A stretch of DNA of 64,000 bases from Paraburkholderia bannensis NBRC 103871 (GCF_000685015.1 NZ_BAYA01000018.1:115160-179159); one strand, 5' to 3'. Shown: positions 9,037-18,096, counted from the stretch's first letter. Notes: generated by a model not told the origin, from the sequence alone. Numbers and translations: made by a program.

Positions 9037-10293
9037 TTACGCTTGCGCCACCGCCAGGCGGATCGTCTTTTCCCGTCCGTTCATACGTTCGACATGCTCG
9101 CCCAGTTTCTGCGCGTACCAGTTCGTGAAGTTCGTGAGCATGAACTCCGAAGGCGCGTAAGGCCCTGGCGTATACGCTTTCGAACTCACGCCGCGCTGGT
9201 TCATCTCCACCAGTGTCGCGTCCTGCGCGTTGGTCGCGCGCCAGACTTCGATCAGTGTCTCGACGTCGTAATCGACGCCCTCCACCGCATCTTCATGCAC
9301 GAGCCACGTCGTCTTGAGCTCAGTCTGCGTCGCCGATATCGGCAGCACGCGGAAATGAATGATGTGGTCGGACAGGAAGTGATTCCAGTTGTTCGGAACC
9401 CTGAACATTCTTACCGATCCCAGGTCGCGCTCGGTAAAATCGCCCAGCAGCTTGTTGCACGCAGGCCGCCCGTCCGAAGTGAACGACACCGCACCGCGAT
9501 GGAACGGCAAGCGGATACAGCGGAATTCCGTGCCGCCATCGGCAGGTTGATGCGGCAGGCCCAGACTGTCCCACAGCGCCGTCTTTTCCTGCATCAGCAA
9601 CTGGAAATCGCGGTTCGCGCGCGGGTCGTCGGGCAAGGCGAATTCAATCAGCGTGGCCAGCAGTTCCGGATGGCTGCCGATGCAGTGATAGCACTCGCGA
9701 TTGTTTTCGATCACGAGCTTCCAGTTGGCGTCTTCCACAATCGTCATCGAGAACGCCACCTTCGTGCGCTCCGGATGATGCGGCGCGATGTACGGCGACA
9801 CGGCCGCCTTGAAGCGCGCGATATCGGGCGGCGTATCGGCGATGCAGATATAGACCATGCCGCAGATCGTTTCGACGTGTACGGGACGCAGACCGTGCTC
9901 ACTGCGGTCGAAATCCGCCGGCATCTGCCGCGCGCTCCTGAGCGTGCCGTCCAGCTCGTAGACCCACTGGTGATACGGACACACGAGGCGCTTCGCGTGG
10001 CCCGCCGCTTCGGTGCAGATCAGCGAGCCGCGATGGCGGCAGGTGTTGAAGAACGCGCCGACTTCGCCATCCTTGCCGCGCACGACCACCACCGAGGTCT
10101 CGCCGATCGCGAGCGTGACGTAGTCGCCCTCGCGCGGGATTTCGGCGACGTTGCACGCGAACAGCCATTCGTTCGAGAACACCGCGTCGATATCGAGTTC
10201 GTGGAACGCGGGGTCGATGTAGAACGGGCGTTCGAGGCCGTAGCCTTCGCGGCGCGCCGACAGCAGGCTGCGCAGTTGGGCGGGATCGATCAA
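9037..10293 (-). CDS. Rieske non-heme iron oxygenase, GbcA/stachydrine-demethylase-like
   Basis: A 418-residue ring-hydroxylating-oxygenase alpha-type subunit. The Rieske cluster ligands are Cys85, His87, Cys105 and His108. The mononuclear iron site lies in ENNRECYHCIGSH (Glu200, His203, His208). The N-terminus and CRHRGSLICTEAAGHAKRLVC segment look most like oxygenases that demethylate glycine betaine or proline betaine, not true aromatic dioxygenases. It starts at TTG with AAAGGA eight bases upstream. It is the last gene of a leftward unit (NCS1 permease, porin, LysR) divergent from cntA-cntB. It has no reductase of its own and may borrow CntB. The substrate is inferred to be a quaternary amine. 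Confidence 0.85.
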   Translation of the reverse strand: MIDPAQLRSLLSARREGYGLERPFYIDPAFHELDIDAVFSNEWLFACNVAEIPREGDYVTLAIGETSVVVVRGKDGEVGAFFNTCRHRGSLICTEAAGHAKRLVCPYHQWVYELDGTLRSARQMPADFDRSEHGLRPVHVETICGMVYICIADTPPDIARFKAAVSPYIAPHHPERTKVAFSMTIVEDANWKLVIENNRECYHCIGSHPELLATLIEFALPDDPRANRDFQLLMQEKTALWDSLGLPHQPADGGTEFRCIRLPFHRGAVSFTSDGRPACNKLLGDFTERDLGSVRMFRVPNNWNHFLSDHIIHFRVLPISATQTELKTTWLVHEDAVEGVDYDVETLIEVWRATNAQDATLVEMNQRGVSSKAYTPGPYAPSEFMLTNFTNWYAQKLGEHVERMNGREKTIRLAVAQA

Positions 10294-10319
10294 TTTCGTG
10301 TCCTTTTTCCGTTGCCTTG

Positions 10320-11333
10320 TTACTCTGATTCGAACTGCGCGGACTCAAACTGCGCGGACTCGAACAGGCGCTGCGGCGCACAGGCTTCGCCCGGTGCGCT
10401 GGAGTCCAGCGCCGCTGCATCGCCGATGCCCGCCGATACAAACGCTTCGGCGAGAAATTCGACGCACGCTTTCACCCTCGCCGATTGCGCGAGCCGCTGG
10501 GGAAACACGGCCCACACGTTGGCGGGCTGCGTAACGTCGGGCAGCACGCGCACGAGTCGCCCCTCGTCCAGCAGCGGCTGGACGTCCCAGATCGAGCGCA
10601 GCACGATGCCGCGCCCCGCCAATGCCCATTGCACTGCGGCCTCGCCGTGATTGGTCGAGAGCGGCCCCGTCACCTTCACGCTCACGGACTCGCCGCCCAC
10701 ATCGAGACGCCACACGCCAAACGGATGATCGCGCTCCTTGATCGCCAGACACGCGTGCGAATCGAGATCGGCAATCGTGCCCGGCGCGCCATGCAGCGCG
10801 ACATACGACGGCGACGCGCACAGCACGCGGTAGTTCGTGGCGAGGCGTCTCGCGATCAAATGCCCAGCAATCTCGTCGCCGATACGCACGTCCAGATCGA
10901 AGCCCTCGGCCGCCACGTCCACCACGCGGTCGAACAGGTCGAGCCGCACATTCAGTTGCGGATAGCGATCCGACATCGCCGCCAAAGCCGGCGCGACGAA
11001 CTTGCGCCCGAAACCGAAGCTGCTCGACACGCGCAGCGTGCCGCGCGGGATGCGCTGCGTGCTGGAGACGTCCTCGACCAGTTGATCGACGTCGTCGAGG
11101 ATTTTTTCGGCCCATGCGAGCACGCGCTCGCCCGCCGCCGTGATCGCCACACGGCGCGTCGAGCGATGCAGCAAGCGCGTGCCGAGGCTCGCTTCGAGCA
11201 CGCCCACGCGCTTGCTTACGTACGCGGCGGACGCGTCGAGCGCCTGCGCCGCGGCGCTGAAGCTCGACTTGCGCGCGACCGTGCAGAACACGCGCAGATC
11301 GTCCAGTTCGGGAGTGCCAGGCAGTTTGAGCAT
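10320..11333 (-). CDS. LysR-family transcriptional regulator
   Basis: A 337-residue LTTR with an N-terminal winged helix (LDDLRVFCTVARKSSFSAAA, then YVSKRVGVLEASLGTRLLHR) and a C-terminal periplasmic-binding-like effector domain. The CrgA/DsdC-like region WALAGRGIVLRS is visible near residue 235. The start lacks a good Shine-Dalgarno and is 7 bp after the porin stop, so reinitiation or coupling is likely. An alternative start 39 bp upstream overlaps the porin. The C-terminus ends in the repeat FESAQFESAQFESE. The gene lies inside the permease-porin-oxygenase unit and is the obvious candidate local regulator. Confidence 0.9.
   Translation of the reverse strand: MLKLPGTPELDDLRVFCTVARKSSFSAAAQALDASAAYVSKRVGVLEASLGTRLLHRSTRRVAITAAGERVLAWAEKILDDVDQLVEDVSSTQRIPRGTLRVSSSFGFGRKFVAPALAAMSDRYPQLNVRLDLFDRVVDVAAEGFDLDVRIGDEIAGHLIARRLATNYRVLCASPSYVALHGAPGTIADLDSHACLAIKERDHPFGVWRLDVGGESVSVKVTGPLSTNHGEAAVQWALAGRGIVLRSIWDVQPLLDEGRLVRVLPDVTQPANVWAVFPQRLAQSARVKACVEFLAEAFVSAGIGDAAALDSSAPGEACAPQRLFESAQFESAQFESE
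10325..10366 (-). repeat. 15-bp in-frame tandem repeat at LysR C-terminus
   Basis: Two near-exact 15-bp units and partial flanking copies encode F-E-S-A-Q repeats at the end of the LysR protein. Unit boundaries are about 10330-10344 and 10345-10359, differing by one base. Confidence 0.85.
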
Positions 11334-11340
11334 GGGAAAA

Positions 11341-12507
11341 TCAGAAGGAGTGACGCATGCCGATACGCACATCGGCCTGGGTCGTCGTGGTGGAAGGCGT
11401 GAAACTATAGCCGATCACCGCATCGACGCCTTGCGACGCCTTGAGCCAGTCGCCGGACACGTACACGTCCGTGCTCTTCGAAAGCAGATAGTGCACGCCC
11501 GCCGAAAGCTGGTTCCAGTGATGCGCGTCGAAGTGCGTGTACTGATAGCCACCCACCAGGCTCAGCGCGGGCGTGACCTGCCAGTTCGCGCCGCCCTCGC
11601 CGACCTGCATGTGCTGGCTCTGGCCGAACGCCTTGATCTGCGTATAAGTGAAGTCGCCCATCAGCGTGACGTTGCCAAGCGCGTAACTTGCGCCCACGGC
11701 GAACGCGCCCTGCTTGTCCACCGGGAACGGCGTATTCGCGTAGAGATCGTTGATCGCGCCCGTGCCCGGATCGACGCTCACGGTCGGCTGGCCGAAGAAC
11801 GAATGCACGCCGATCATCGCGTAAGGATCGAACGCGTAAATCCCCGACGGATTGTTCAGTTGCGTATAGGCCGTGCCCATCGCAAACGCGCCGCGCTGAT
11901 ACTGCGCGCCCACGCTCCACGCGCTGCCATTGTGGAAGCTGCCCGGCGTATTGCTGAACGAATACATGCCGCCGAACTGGAAGCCGCCGAAGGTGTTCGA
12001 CATGAACTTCACCGCATTGGGCAGATGGTCGCCGTTCATGCGGTCGAAGTCGCCCTGGTTGATGGCGTAGCCGCTCGCCCACGCGGAGACGTTGTACAGA
12101 TAGACCATCTCCTGGGTCATGTCGATCTGGTTGCCGAAGGTCAGCGTGCCCCAGTCGTTCTGCAAGCCCACGTAGGCTGCGCGGCCGAACAGCGAGCCGC
12201 CGTTGGAAATCTGCCCGTTGCCCACGTGAAAGCCGCTCTCCAGCTTGAACACGGCCTTCAGGCCGCCGCCCAGATCTTCTACGCCTTTAATGCCCCAGCG
12301 GTTCGCATACGAAACGCCGTCGTCGAACTTCACCTGATGCGAGCCGCCTGCATTGCTCACATAGGTAACGCCCGCATCGAGCACGCCGTAGAGCGTCACG
12401 CTGCTTTGCGCGCTGGCCGCAAGCGGTACGACCGCCAGCGGCAGCGCAGCCAGCGTCAGCACGGCCGCATGCAGCGCGCTCGTGCGCAGTGTCTTCATCG
12501 AATTCAT
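11341..12507 (-). CDS. Gram-negative general porin (Burkholderia type)
   Basis: A 388-residue outer-membrane 16-stranded porin. It has a signal peptide ending ASAQ, the SSVTLYGVLDAGVTYVSN start typical of Burkholderiales porins, the RWGIKGVEDLGGGLKAVFKLESGF and LFGRAAYVGLQNDWGTLTFG strand motifs, and a C-terminal phenylalanine (GMRHSF). Trimeric porins of this group pass small hydrophilic solutes. Its place between the NCS1 permease and the Rieske oxygenase suggests it supplies that pathway. A second Met three codons in could also start the protein. Confidence 0.94.
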   Translation of the reverse strand: MNSMKTLRTSALHAAVLTLAALPLAVVPLAASAQSSVTLYGVLDAGVTYVSNAGGSHQVKFDDGVSYANRWGIKGVEDLGGGLKAVFKLESGFHVGNGQISNGGSLFGRAAYVGLQNDWGTLTFGNQIDMTQEMVYLYNVSAWASGYAINQGDFDRMNGDHLPNAVKFMSNTFGGFQFGGMYSFSNTPGSFHNGSAWSVGAQYQRGAFAMGTAYTQLNNPSGIYAFDPYAMIGVHSFFGQPTVSVDPGTGAINDLYANTPFPVDKQGAFAVGASYALGNVTLMGDFTYTQIKAFGQSQHMQVGEGGANWQVTPALSLVGGYQYTHFDAHHWNQLSAGVHYLLSKSTDVYVSGDWLKASQGVDAVIGYSFTPSTTTTQADVRIGMRHSF

Positions 12508-12539
12508 GTTCTCTGTCTTGTCGTTGTTATCGTGAGGAA

Positions 12540-13985
12540 TCAGTTCAGGCCGCGATCGGCTTCACGCACGAAGCGACGTTCCTGTTCGATGTCGAGCGAG
12601 CGGCAAGTCCACAGATAGACCAGCGCGGCGACGGGCAGCCCTACGAGCATCGCCACGTCGGTGCCGCCGAGCATGCGGGCGACCGGGCCGGTGTAGATGT
12701 CGGTCTTGAAGAACGGAATCATCGCGACGAAACCCACGGCGTAAGCGGTCAGGCCGCGCCAGTTCCAGCGCCCGTAAATGCCACGCGGGTTGAAGATTTC
12801 GCGCACCGAGTAGTGCGAATGGCGCACCACGAAGAAGTCGATCAGGTTGATCGCAGTCCAGGGCGTGAACAGATAGCCCAGAATGCCGAGGAAGTCGCCG
12901 AACTTGCCCATGAAGTTATCGGACGCCGAGAACGCCAGCGCCGTCGCCACCAGCGCCACGACGATCAGGCTCGCGATGCGCTTGCTCGCGCTCGACTTGA
13001 GCGGCTTGAACGAATCGGTGATGCTCAGCAGCGTGAGCGATGCGCCGTAGAAGTTAAGCCCCGAGATCGCAAGCAGCCCCAGCAGCGCAAGCAGCAGCGT
13101 GACCGTGCCGAAGCCCGGGAAGATCAGGTCGCCGGCGCGCTGCACGGCATCCGAAATCTCGATCTGCGCATTGAGCGCGGCCGCCGCGGTGCCCACCAGC
13201 ATCATCCAGACGCCGCCGATCAGCGCGCCCAGGAACGTCCACCAGAAGGTTGCGCGCACACCGGTATTGGGCGGCAGGTACCGTGAGTAGTCCGAGACGT
13301 AGATCGACCACGAAAGCTGATACGCCGCCGCCGAAAAGAGCTGCACGAGGAACGGCGTGGCCTTGAAGCCCGCGAAGCTCAGTTGCGCCGCCGGGAACGG
13401 CATCTTCACGCACATGCCCACGCTGAAGATCGTCAGCGCGATGAGCAGCGCAAACGCAAGCCAGCGCTGTGCCTTGTGGATCAGGTCATAGCCGAACACG
13501 GCAAGCCCCACCGCCAGCACGGTGAAGACGATGTAGCTCAGATGCGGCTCGGTGCCCAGCAGATGATGCGCGGTCTGCCCCGCCATCAACTGGTTGAACG
13601 AGTTGTAGCCAATATACGTAACGAGCGCGACGACCCACACCAGCAGCGCGCCCATATAGCCAAACTGCGGACGCGACTGGATCATCTGCGGCAGGCCCAG
13701 TTGCGGCCCCTGGCTCGAATGGAACGCCATGAAGAACGTGCCGAGCACATTGCCGAGCACGATGGCAATGGCGCTCCACAGCAGATTGCCGCCCATGCTG
13801 ATGCCGATCGCGCCCGCCGCGATGGTCGCCAGATTGGCATCGCCCGTAAACCACACCGGCCACAAATGCCAGGCCTTGCCCTTGCGTTCGGCGAGCGGCA
13901 CGTAGTCGATCGAACGCGATTCGATACGCGATTTGGCGCGCGACGGCTCGCCGGCCAGCGCTTCGGCCATTGCCTCTTGTGTCAT
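12540..13985 (-). CDS. NCS1-family cytosine/purine/allantoin-type permease
   Basis: A 481-residue inner-membrane transporter with about 12 hydrophobic segments. Typical NCS1 features are WFTGDANLATIAAGAIGISMG near TM1, RPQFGYMGALLVWVVAL, SWSIYVSDYSRYLPP and TPWTAINLIDFFVV. NCS1 carriers use Na+ or H+ to import nucleobases, hydantoins, thiamine and some related N-compounds. It is the first gene of the leftward unit and has a consensus GGAGGA seven bases before ATG. Coupling to a betaine-type oxygenase is unusual, since BCCT carriers are the usual partner; the transported substrate is therefore uncertain. Confidence 0.9.
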   Translation of the reverse strand: MTQEAMAEALAGEPSRAKSRIESRSIDYVPLAERKGKAWHLWPVWFTGDANLATIAAGAIGISMGGNLLWSAIAIVLGNVLGTFFMAFHSSQGPQLGLPQMIQSRPQFGYMGALLVWVVALVTYIGYNSFNQLMAGQTAHHLLGTEPHLSYIVFTVLAVGLAVFGYDLIHKAQRWLAFALLIALTIFSVGMCVKMPFPAAQLSFAGFKATPFLVQLFSAAAYQLSWSIYVSDYSRYLPPNTGVRATFWWTFLGALIGGVWMMLVGTAAAALNAQIEISDAVQRAGDLIFPGFGTVTLLLALLGLLAISGLNFYGASLTLLSITDSFKPLKSSASKRIASLIVVALVATALAFSASDNFMGKFGDFLGILGYLFTPWTAINLIDFFVVRHSHYSVREIFNPRGIYGRWNWRGLTAYAVGFVAMIPFFKTDIYTGPVARMLGGTDVAMLVGLPVAALVYLWTCRSLDIEQERRFVREADRGLN

Positions 13986-14410
13986 GTCTCCTCCAGTTGT
14001 GGGGTGGCGCGGGCGGGCTCGCGTCAAACGAAGCCACCCTGCGCGCCGCGCGCGGCTGCGGAATGCTTTTCCGGTTCCGGCCACGACACGGTTATCCTAT
14101 GGTTAACAACAAACCACTGGTTAACAATAGTACGCATCCTGGAGGGGTGAGACGCACTATCGCATCCTCCTATTGACGACGCTCACGAAATCGATTTGCT
14201 TTGCGAGCGCTCAAGCTCTTTCGATATTTAGCACTAAGGATACGCGTTACGCATTTGACCGGTAGGGCTTTCCGCGGGATTCAGCAGCACGTCGAGGGAT
14301 AACCCTGATCCCTTATCGACGAAATTTCTCTTATTCTTTCGTTAACCCATAGTTATGTCGTAACTGTCAGTTAATTTTCGAGCGTACTCTCTCTCACAGC
14401 GGCGGATCCC
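13986..14410. promoter_or_regulatory. Divergent promoter region with GTTAAC operator-like sites
   Basis: This 425-bp gene-free region separates the permease unit from cntA. It holds two GGTTAAC boxes 18 bp apart (14101-14107 and 14119-14125), the first inside CTATGGTTAAC. An oppositely oriented copy, GTTAACCCATAG, begins at 14341 near the cntA side. The sites are arranged so that one regulator could bind near both promoters. The DNA is locally AT-rich at 14200-14400. The regulator (the LysR in the unit or the Xre-PAS protein) is not proven. Confidence 0.6.
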
Positions 14411-15559
14411 ATGACCTATCTCCCGATCGAATTTCACAAGCAACCCGACCTGCCCAAGCTGCCGGCCGACTTCTGCGCCAACCCGGAACTCGCCTGGACT
14501 ATTCCGGCGAGCTACTACACCGCCGAGTCGGTCTACAAGGCAGAAGAAAAGCGCATCTTCGAGGACACGTGGATCTGCGTCGCGCACCGCAGCGAACTGG
14601 CGGAAGCCAACGCCTATGTGACGCGCGAAATCGTCGGCGAGAGCATCCTGCTCGTGCGCGGCAAGGACAAGGTGCTGCGCGCGTTCTATAACGTCTGCCC
14701 GCACCGCGGCCATCAGTTGCTCGAAGGCAGCGGCAAGGCCAAGAACGTCATCACCTGCCCGTACCACGCCTGGGCGTTCAAGCTGGACGGCGCGCTCGCG
14801 CATGCCAACAACTGCGACCACGTCCAGTCGTTCGACAAGGAAAATTCGACGCTCGTGCCGGTGCGCGTGGAGGAATACGCGGGCTTCGTGTTCATCAACC
14901 TGAACCCGGACGCCGACAACGTGGAAGCGCAGTTGCCGGGGCTCGAAGCGAGCCTGCGCAATGCCTGCCCCGTCATCGACGACCTCAAGCTGGCCGCGCG
15001 TTTCGTGACCGAGACGCCCGCCAACTGGAAGTCGATCGTCGACAACTACCTGGAGTGCTATCACTGCGGCCCGGCGCACCCCGGCTTCTCGGATTCGGTG
15101 AAGGTCGACCAGTACACGCACACGCTGCATGGCAAGTGGACGCTGCAGTTCGGCCACGCGCAATCGTCGGAGCGTTCATTCAAGCTCGACCCGTCGATCA
15201 CCGACCCGAGCTTCCACGGCTACTGGGCGTGGCCGTGCACGATGTTCAATGTGCCGCCGGGCAGCAACTTCATGACGGTCATCTACGAATTCCCGATGAG
15301 CGCGGAAGTCACGCTCCAGCACTACGACATCTACTTCCTCAACGACGAGCCCACCGAAGAACAGCAGAAGCTGATCGAGTGGTATCGCACTGTGTTCCGC
15401 CCCGAAGACCTGCGCCTCGTCGAGAGCGTGCAGAAGGGCCTGAAGTCGCGCGGCTATCGTGGCCAGGGCCGCATCATGGTCGACGAAAAACGCAGCGGCA
15501 TCAGCGAGCACGGCATCGCCCACTTCCACAATCTGCTCGCGCAGCACTACCAGGACTAA
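14411..15559 (+). CDS. cntA: Carnitine monooxygenase oxygenase subunit
   Basis: A 382-residue Rieske oxygenase nearly colinear with E. coli YeaW and Acinetobacter CntA. Shared stretches include ENFCANP-type N-terminus (FCANPELAWTIPASYY), SWICVAHRSEL-like DTWICVAHRSEL, SLVRGKDKVLRAFYNVCPHR-like and FRPEDLRLVESVQKGLKSRG. Rieske ligands are Cys96, His98, Cys116 and His119. The iron site is NYLECYHCGPAH with bridging Glu215 (in place of the Asp of aromatic dioxygenases), His218 and His223. The enzyme splits carnitine into trimethylamine and malic semialdehyde using electrons from CntB. It heads the operon with the aldehyde dehydrogenase 15 bp downstream and cntB behind. Confidence 0.95.
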   Translation: MTYLPIEFHKQPDLPKLPADFCANPELAWTIPASYYTAESVYKAEEKRIFEDTWICVAHRSELAEANAYVTREIVGESILLVRGKDKVLRAFYNVCPHRGHQLLEGSGKAKNVITCPYHAWAFKLDGALAHANNCDHVQSFDKENSTLVPVRVEEYAGFVFINLNPDADNVEAQLPGLEASLRNACPVIDDLKLAARFVTETPANWKSIVDNYLECYHCGPAHPGFSDSVKVDQYTHTLHGKWTLQFGHAQSSERSFKLDPSITDPSFHGYWAWPCTMFNVPPGSNFMTVIYEFPMSAEVTLQHYDIYFLNDEPTEEQQKLIEWYRTVFRPEDLRLVESVQKGLKSRGYRGQGRIMVDEKRSGISEHGIAHFHNLLAQHYQD

Positions 15560-15574
15560 GGGCGAGGACGCAAC

Positions 15575-17035
15575 ATGACATCGCTGCAACATCCCGGCCT
15601 GTTGCGCCAGCAGGCCTATATCGACGGCCAGTGGCGCGACGCCAGCGACGGCGCGACGCTCGCCGTGCACAACCCCTCGACGGGCGAGTGCATCGCCCAC
15701 GTGCCCAATATGGGCGCGGGCGAAACCCGCGCGGCCATCGACGCCGCACAACGCGCCCTGCCCGGCTGGCGCGCGACGACCGCGAAGGAGCGCGCGCGCC
15801 TGCTGCGCAACTGGTTCGAACTCGTGATGGCGAACCAGGAAACGCTCGCCGAACTGATGACGCGCGAACAAGGCAAGCCGCTCGCGGAAGCGCGCGGCGA
15901 GATCGCCTACGCGGCCTCGTTCATCGAATGGTTCGCGGAACAGGCCAAGCGCATCGACGGCGACGTGATTCCTAGCCCGAACCCGGATCAGCGCCTTGTC
16001 GTGACGAAGGAGCCGATTGGCGTGTGCGCCGCGATCACGCCGTGGAATTTCCCGGCCGCGATGATCACGCGCAAGGCCGCGCCCGCGCTGGCCGCAGGCT
16101 GCACGATGGTCGTCAAGCCCGCCAACGAAACGCCGCTGTCGGCGTTCGCACTCGCGGCGCTTGCCGAGCAAGCCGGCATTCCGGCGGGCGTGCTCAACAT
16201 CGTCACCGGCAAGTCGCGCGAAATCGGCCTGGAGATGACGTCCAGCCCGCTCGTGAAAAAGCTCAGCTTCACGGGCTCGACGGAAGTGGGCCGCCTGCTG
16301 ATGCGCCAGTGCTCGGACACGGTCAAGAAGGTCTCGCTCGAACTGGGCGGCAACGCGCCCTTTATCGTGTTCGAGGACGCCGATCTGGACGCAGCCGTGG
16401 AAGGCGCGCTGCTCTCGAAGTACCGCAACGCGGGCCAGACCTGCGTGTGCGCGAACCGCTTCTACGTGCACGACGCGCTTTATGACGCGTTCTGCGAGCG
16501 CTTCGCCGCGCGTGTCGCCGCGTTCAAGGTGGACGACGGCTTTGCGCCAGGCGTCAACATCGGGCCGCTCATCACCGAAGCGGCGCGCGACAAGGTCGAT
16601 GGCCTCGTGCGCGACGCCGTGGCGCAAGGCGCGCGCGTAGTGACCGGCGGCGCGCCTCACGCGCGCGGCGGCAACTTCTACGCGCCGACCGTGCTCGCCG
16701 ATGCGAAGCCCGGCATGGCCGTGCTCAACGAAGAAATCTTCGGCCCGGTCGCACCCATCGTGCGTTTTTCGAGCGACGCGGAAGTCGTGCAGCTTGCCAA
16801 CGACTCGATCTACGGACTCGCCGCGTACTTCTATAGCCGCGACATCGGCCGCATCTGGCGCGTGGCCGAGCAGCTGGAGTACGGCATCGTCGGCATCAAC
16901 ACGGGGCTGATCTCCAACGAAGTGGCGCCATTTGGCGGCGTCAAGCAGTCGGGCATCGGCCGCGAAGGCTCGAAGTACGGCATCGAAGACTATCTGTCGA
17001 TCAAGTATCTCTGCATGGGCGGCGTGACGCGTTAA
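15575..17035 (+). CDS. NAD(P)-dependent aldehyde dehydrogenase, succinate-semialdehyde-dehydrogenase type
   Basis: A 486-residue ALDH of the GabD group. Motifs are ITPWNFPAAMITRK, FTGSTEVGRLLM (cofactor loop), the catalytic base in LELGGNAP, and the nucleophile in NAGQTCVCANR. EEIFGPV and FGGVKQSGIGREGSKYG are also present. Between cntA and cntB the natural substrate is probably malic semialdehyde, the C4 product of carnitine cleavage, giving malate. That is inference from context; succinate semialdehyde is the family default. It is followed by a 10-bp GC-rich stem-loop. Confidence 0.92.
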   Translation: MTSLQHPGLLRQQAYIDGQWRDASDGATLAVHNPSTGECIAHVPNMGAGETRAAIDAAQRALPGWRATTAKERARLLRNWFELVMANQETLAELMTREQGKPLAEARGEIAYAASFIEWFAEQAKRIDGDVIPSPNPDQRLVVTKEPIGVCAAITPWNFPAAMITRKAAPALAAGCTMVVKPANETPLSAFALAALAEQAGIPAGVLNIVTGKSREIGLEMTSSPLVKKLSFTGSTEVGRLLMRQCSDTVKKVSLELGGNAPFIVFEDADLDAAVEGALLSKYRNAGQTCVCANRFYVHDALYDAFCERFAARVAAFKVDDGFAPGVNIGPLITEAARDKVDGLVRDAVAQGARVVTGGAPHARGGNFYAPTVLADAKPGMAVLNEEIFGPVAPIVRFSSDAEVVQLANDSIYGLAAYFYSRDIGRIWRVAEQLEYGIVGINTGLISNEVAPFGGVKQSGIGREGSKYGIEDYLSIKYLCMGGVTR

Positions 17036-17054
17036 GCGCGTCATCCAGCCCGGC

Positions 17055-17080
17055 GCGGGCGCGGCTTCCACCGCGCCCGC
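17055..17080 (+). terminator. GC-rich stem-loop between ALDH gene and cntB
   Basis: A perfect 10-bp stem (GCGGGCGCGG and its complement) with a 6-base loop is followed by ATTTAT. It sits in the 98-bp gap before cntB. It could be a weak terminator or attenuator that lowers cntB relative to cntA, or protect the 3' end of the upstream message. Confidence 0.5.
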
Positions 17081-17133
17081 ATTTATCCGAATTCCGAATC
17101 CAGAATCACCCGCCTGCGGTAAAGGAAGGCACC

Positions 17134-18096
17134 ATGAACGCCCGCGAATCGATCACTGTCGACGTTGTCGCCGTCGAGCAACTCACTCCGCTCATCAAGC
17201 GCTTTACGCTTGCGCTGCCAGATGGCGCGCCGCTGCCTGCTTTTAGTGGGGGCGCCCATGTGCTGGTCTCGATGCAGGACGGCGCGCAGTGGCATCACAA
17301 CGCGTATTCGCTGCTGAGTTCGCCGCACGACACGCGGCAATATCAGATTGCTGTGCGGCGCGAGGAGGCCTCGCGGGGCGGATCGGCTTTTATGCACGAG
17401 CGCGTGCAGAAGGGTACGCGGCTCGCGATTGGGTCGCCTGCGAATCTTTTTGAACTCGCGCAGGGCGCGAAGAAGCATGTGTTCATTGCTGGGGGGATCG
17501 GTGTTACGCCGTTTCTTGCGCAGTTGAATGAGCATGCGGGCGCTGATCTTGAGCTTGAGCTTCACTATGCTTATCGCAGTGCGGAGCATGGGGCGTTTGT
17601 CGATGAGCTTATGGCTGGGCCGCATGCGGCTAATGTGCATTGCTATGTCGATAGCGAAGGGCAGCGGCTCGATCTGCTCAAGCTTTTCAAGAATCTGCCT
17701 GCAGATGCGCATGTTTATGTTTGTGGGCCGCAAGGGTTGAATGACGCGGTCTATGCCAATGCCGCGTTGCTTGGCTGGCCTAAGGCCCAGTTGCATTCCG
17801 AGCAGTTTGCTGCGTCCGATACCGGTGGAAAGGCTTTTACTGTCGTGCTCGCGAAGTCTGGGATCGAGGTCGAAGTCGCGGAAGATGAAACTATCCTCAA
17901 GGCTATCGAGCGCGTTGGGGTGACGGTCGAGTCGCTTTGTCGCGAGGGCGTGTGTGGGACGTGTGAGGTCGCCATTCTCGAAGGCGAAGCCGATCATCGC
18001 GATCAGTATCTTGATGAGGATGAGAAGGCCGCACAGAAGACGATTCTTTTGTGTGTCTCGCGCGCGCGCGGGGGCAGGATTGTGATTGATCTTTGA
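17134..18096 (+). CDS. cntB: Carnitine monooxygenase reductase subunit
   Basis: A 320-residue class IA-type reductase matching E. coli YeaX. It has an N-terminal flavin-binding beta-barrel (HHNAYSLLSSPHDTRQYQIAV), an NAD-binding domain (HVFIAGGIGVTPFLAQ, VYVCGPQGLNDAV) and a C-terminal plant-type [2Fe-2S] domain with Cys269, Cys274, Cys277 and Cys307. It passes electrons from NAD(P)H to CntA. Codon use changes along the gene: the first ~100 bases are C-rich at third positions like neighbours, whereas the rest is strongly G/T-ending up to the stop, which lies ~25 bp before a dispersed inverted-repeat element. Confidence 0.94.
   Translation: MNARESITVDVVAVEQLTPLIKRFTLALPDGAPLPAFSGGAHVLVSMQDGAQWHHNAYSLLSSPHDTRQYQIAVRREEASRGGSAFMHERVQKGTRLAIGSPANLFELAQGAKKHVFIAGGIGVTPFLAQLNEHAGADLELELHYAYRSAEHGAFVDELMAGPHAANVHCYVDSEGQRLDLLKLFKNLPADAHVYVCGPQGLNDAVYANAALLGWPKAQLHSEQFAASDTGGKAFTVVLAKSGIEVEVAEDETILKAIERVGVTVESLCREGVCGTCEVAILEGEADHRDQYLDEDEKAAQKTILLCVSRARGGRIVIDL

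Noticed and set aside
7927..10650. 907-codon open frame on the plus strand
   Set aside because: It crosses several well-supported minus-strand genes (YdcF, Rieske oxygenase, LysR) and has the Arg/His/Ala composition of an antisense shadow in GC-rich DNA.
15176..17071. 631-codon open frame antisense to cntA and the aldehyde dehydrogenase
   Set aside because: No recognisable domain; the plus-strand genes carry all catalytic motifs.
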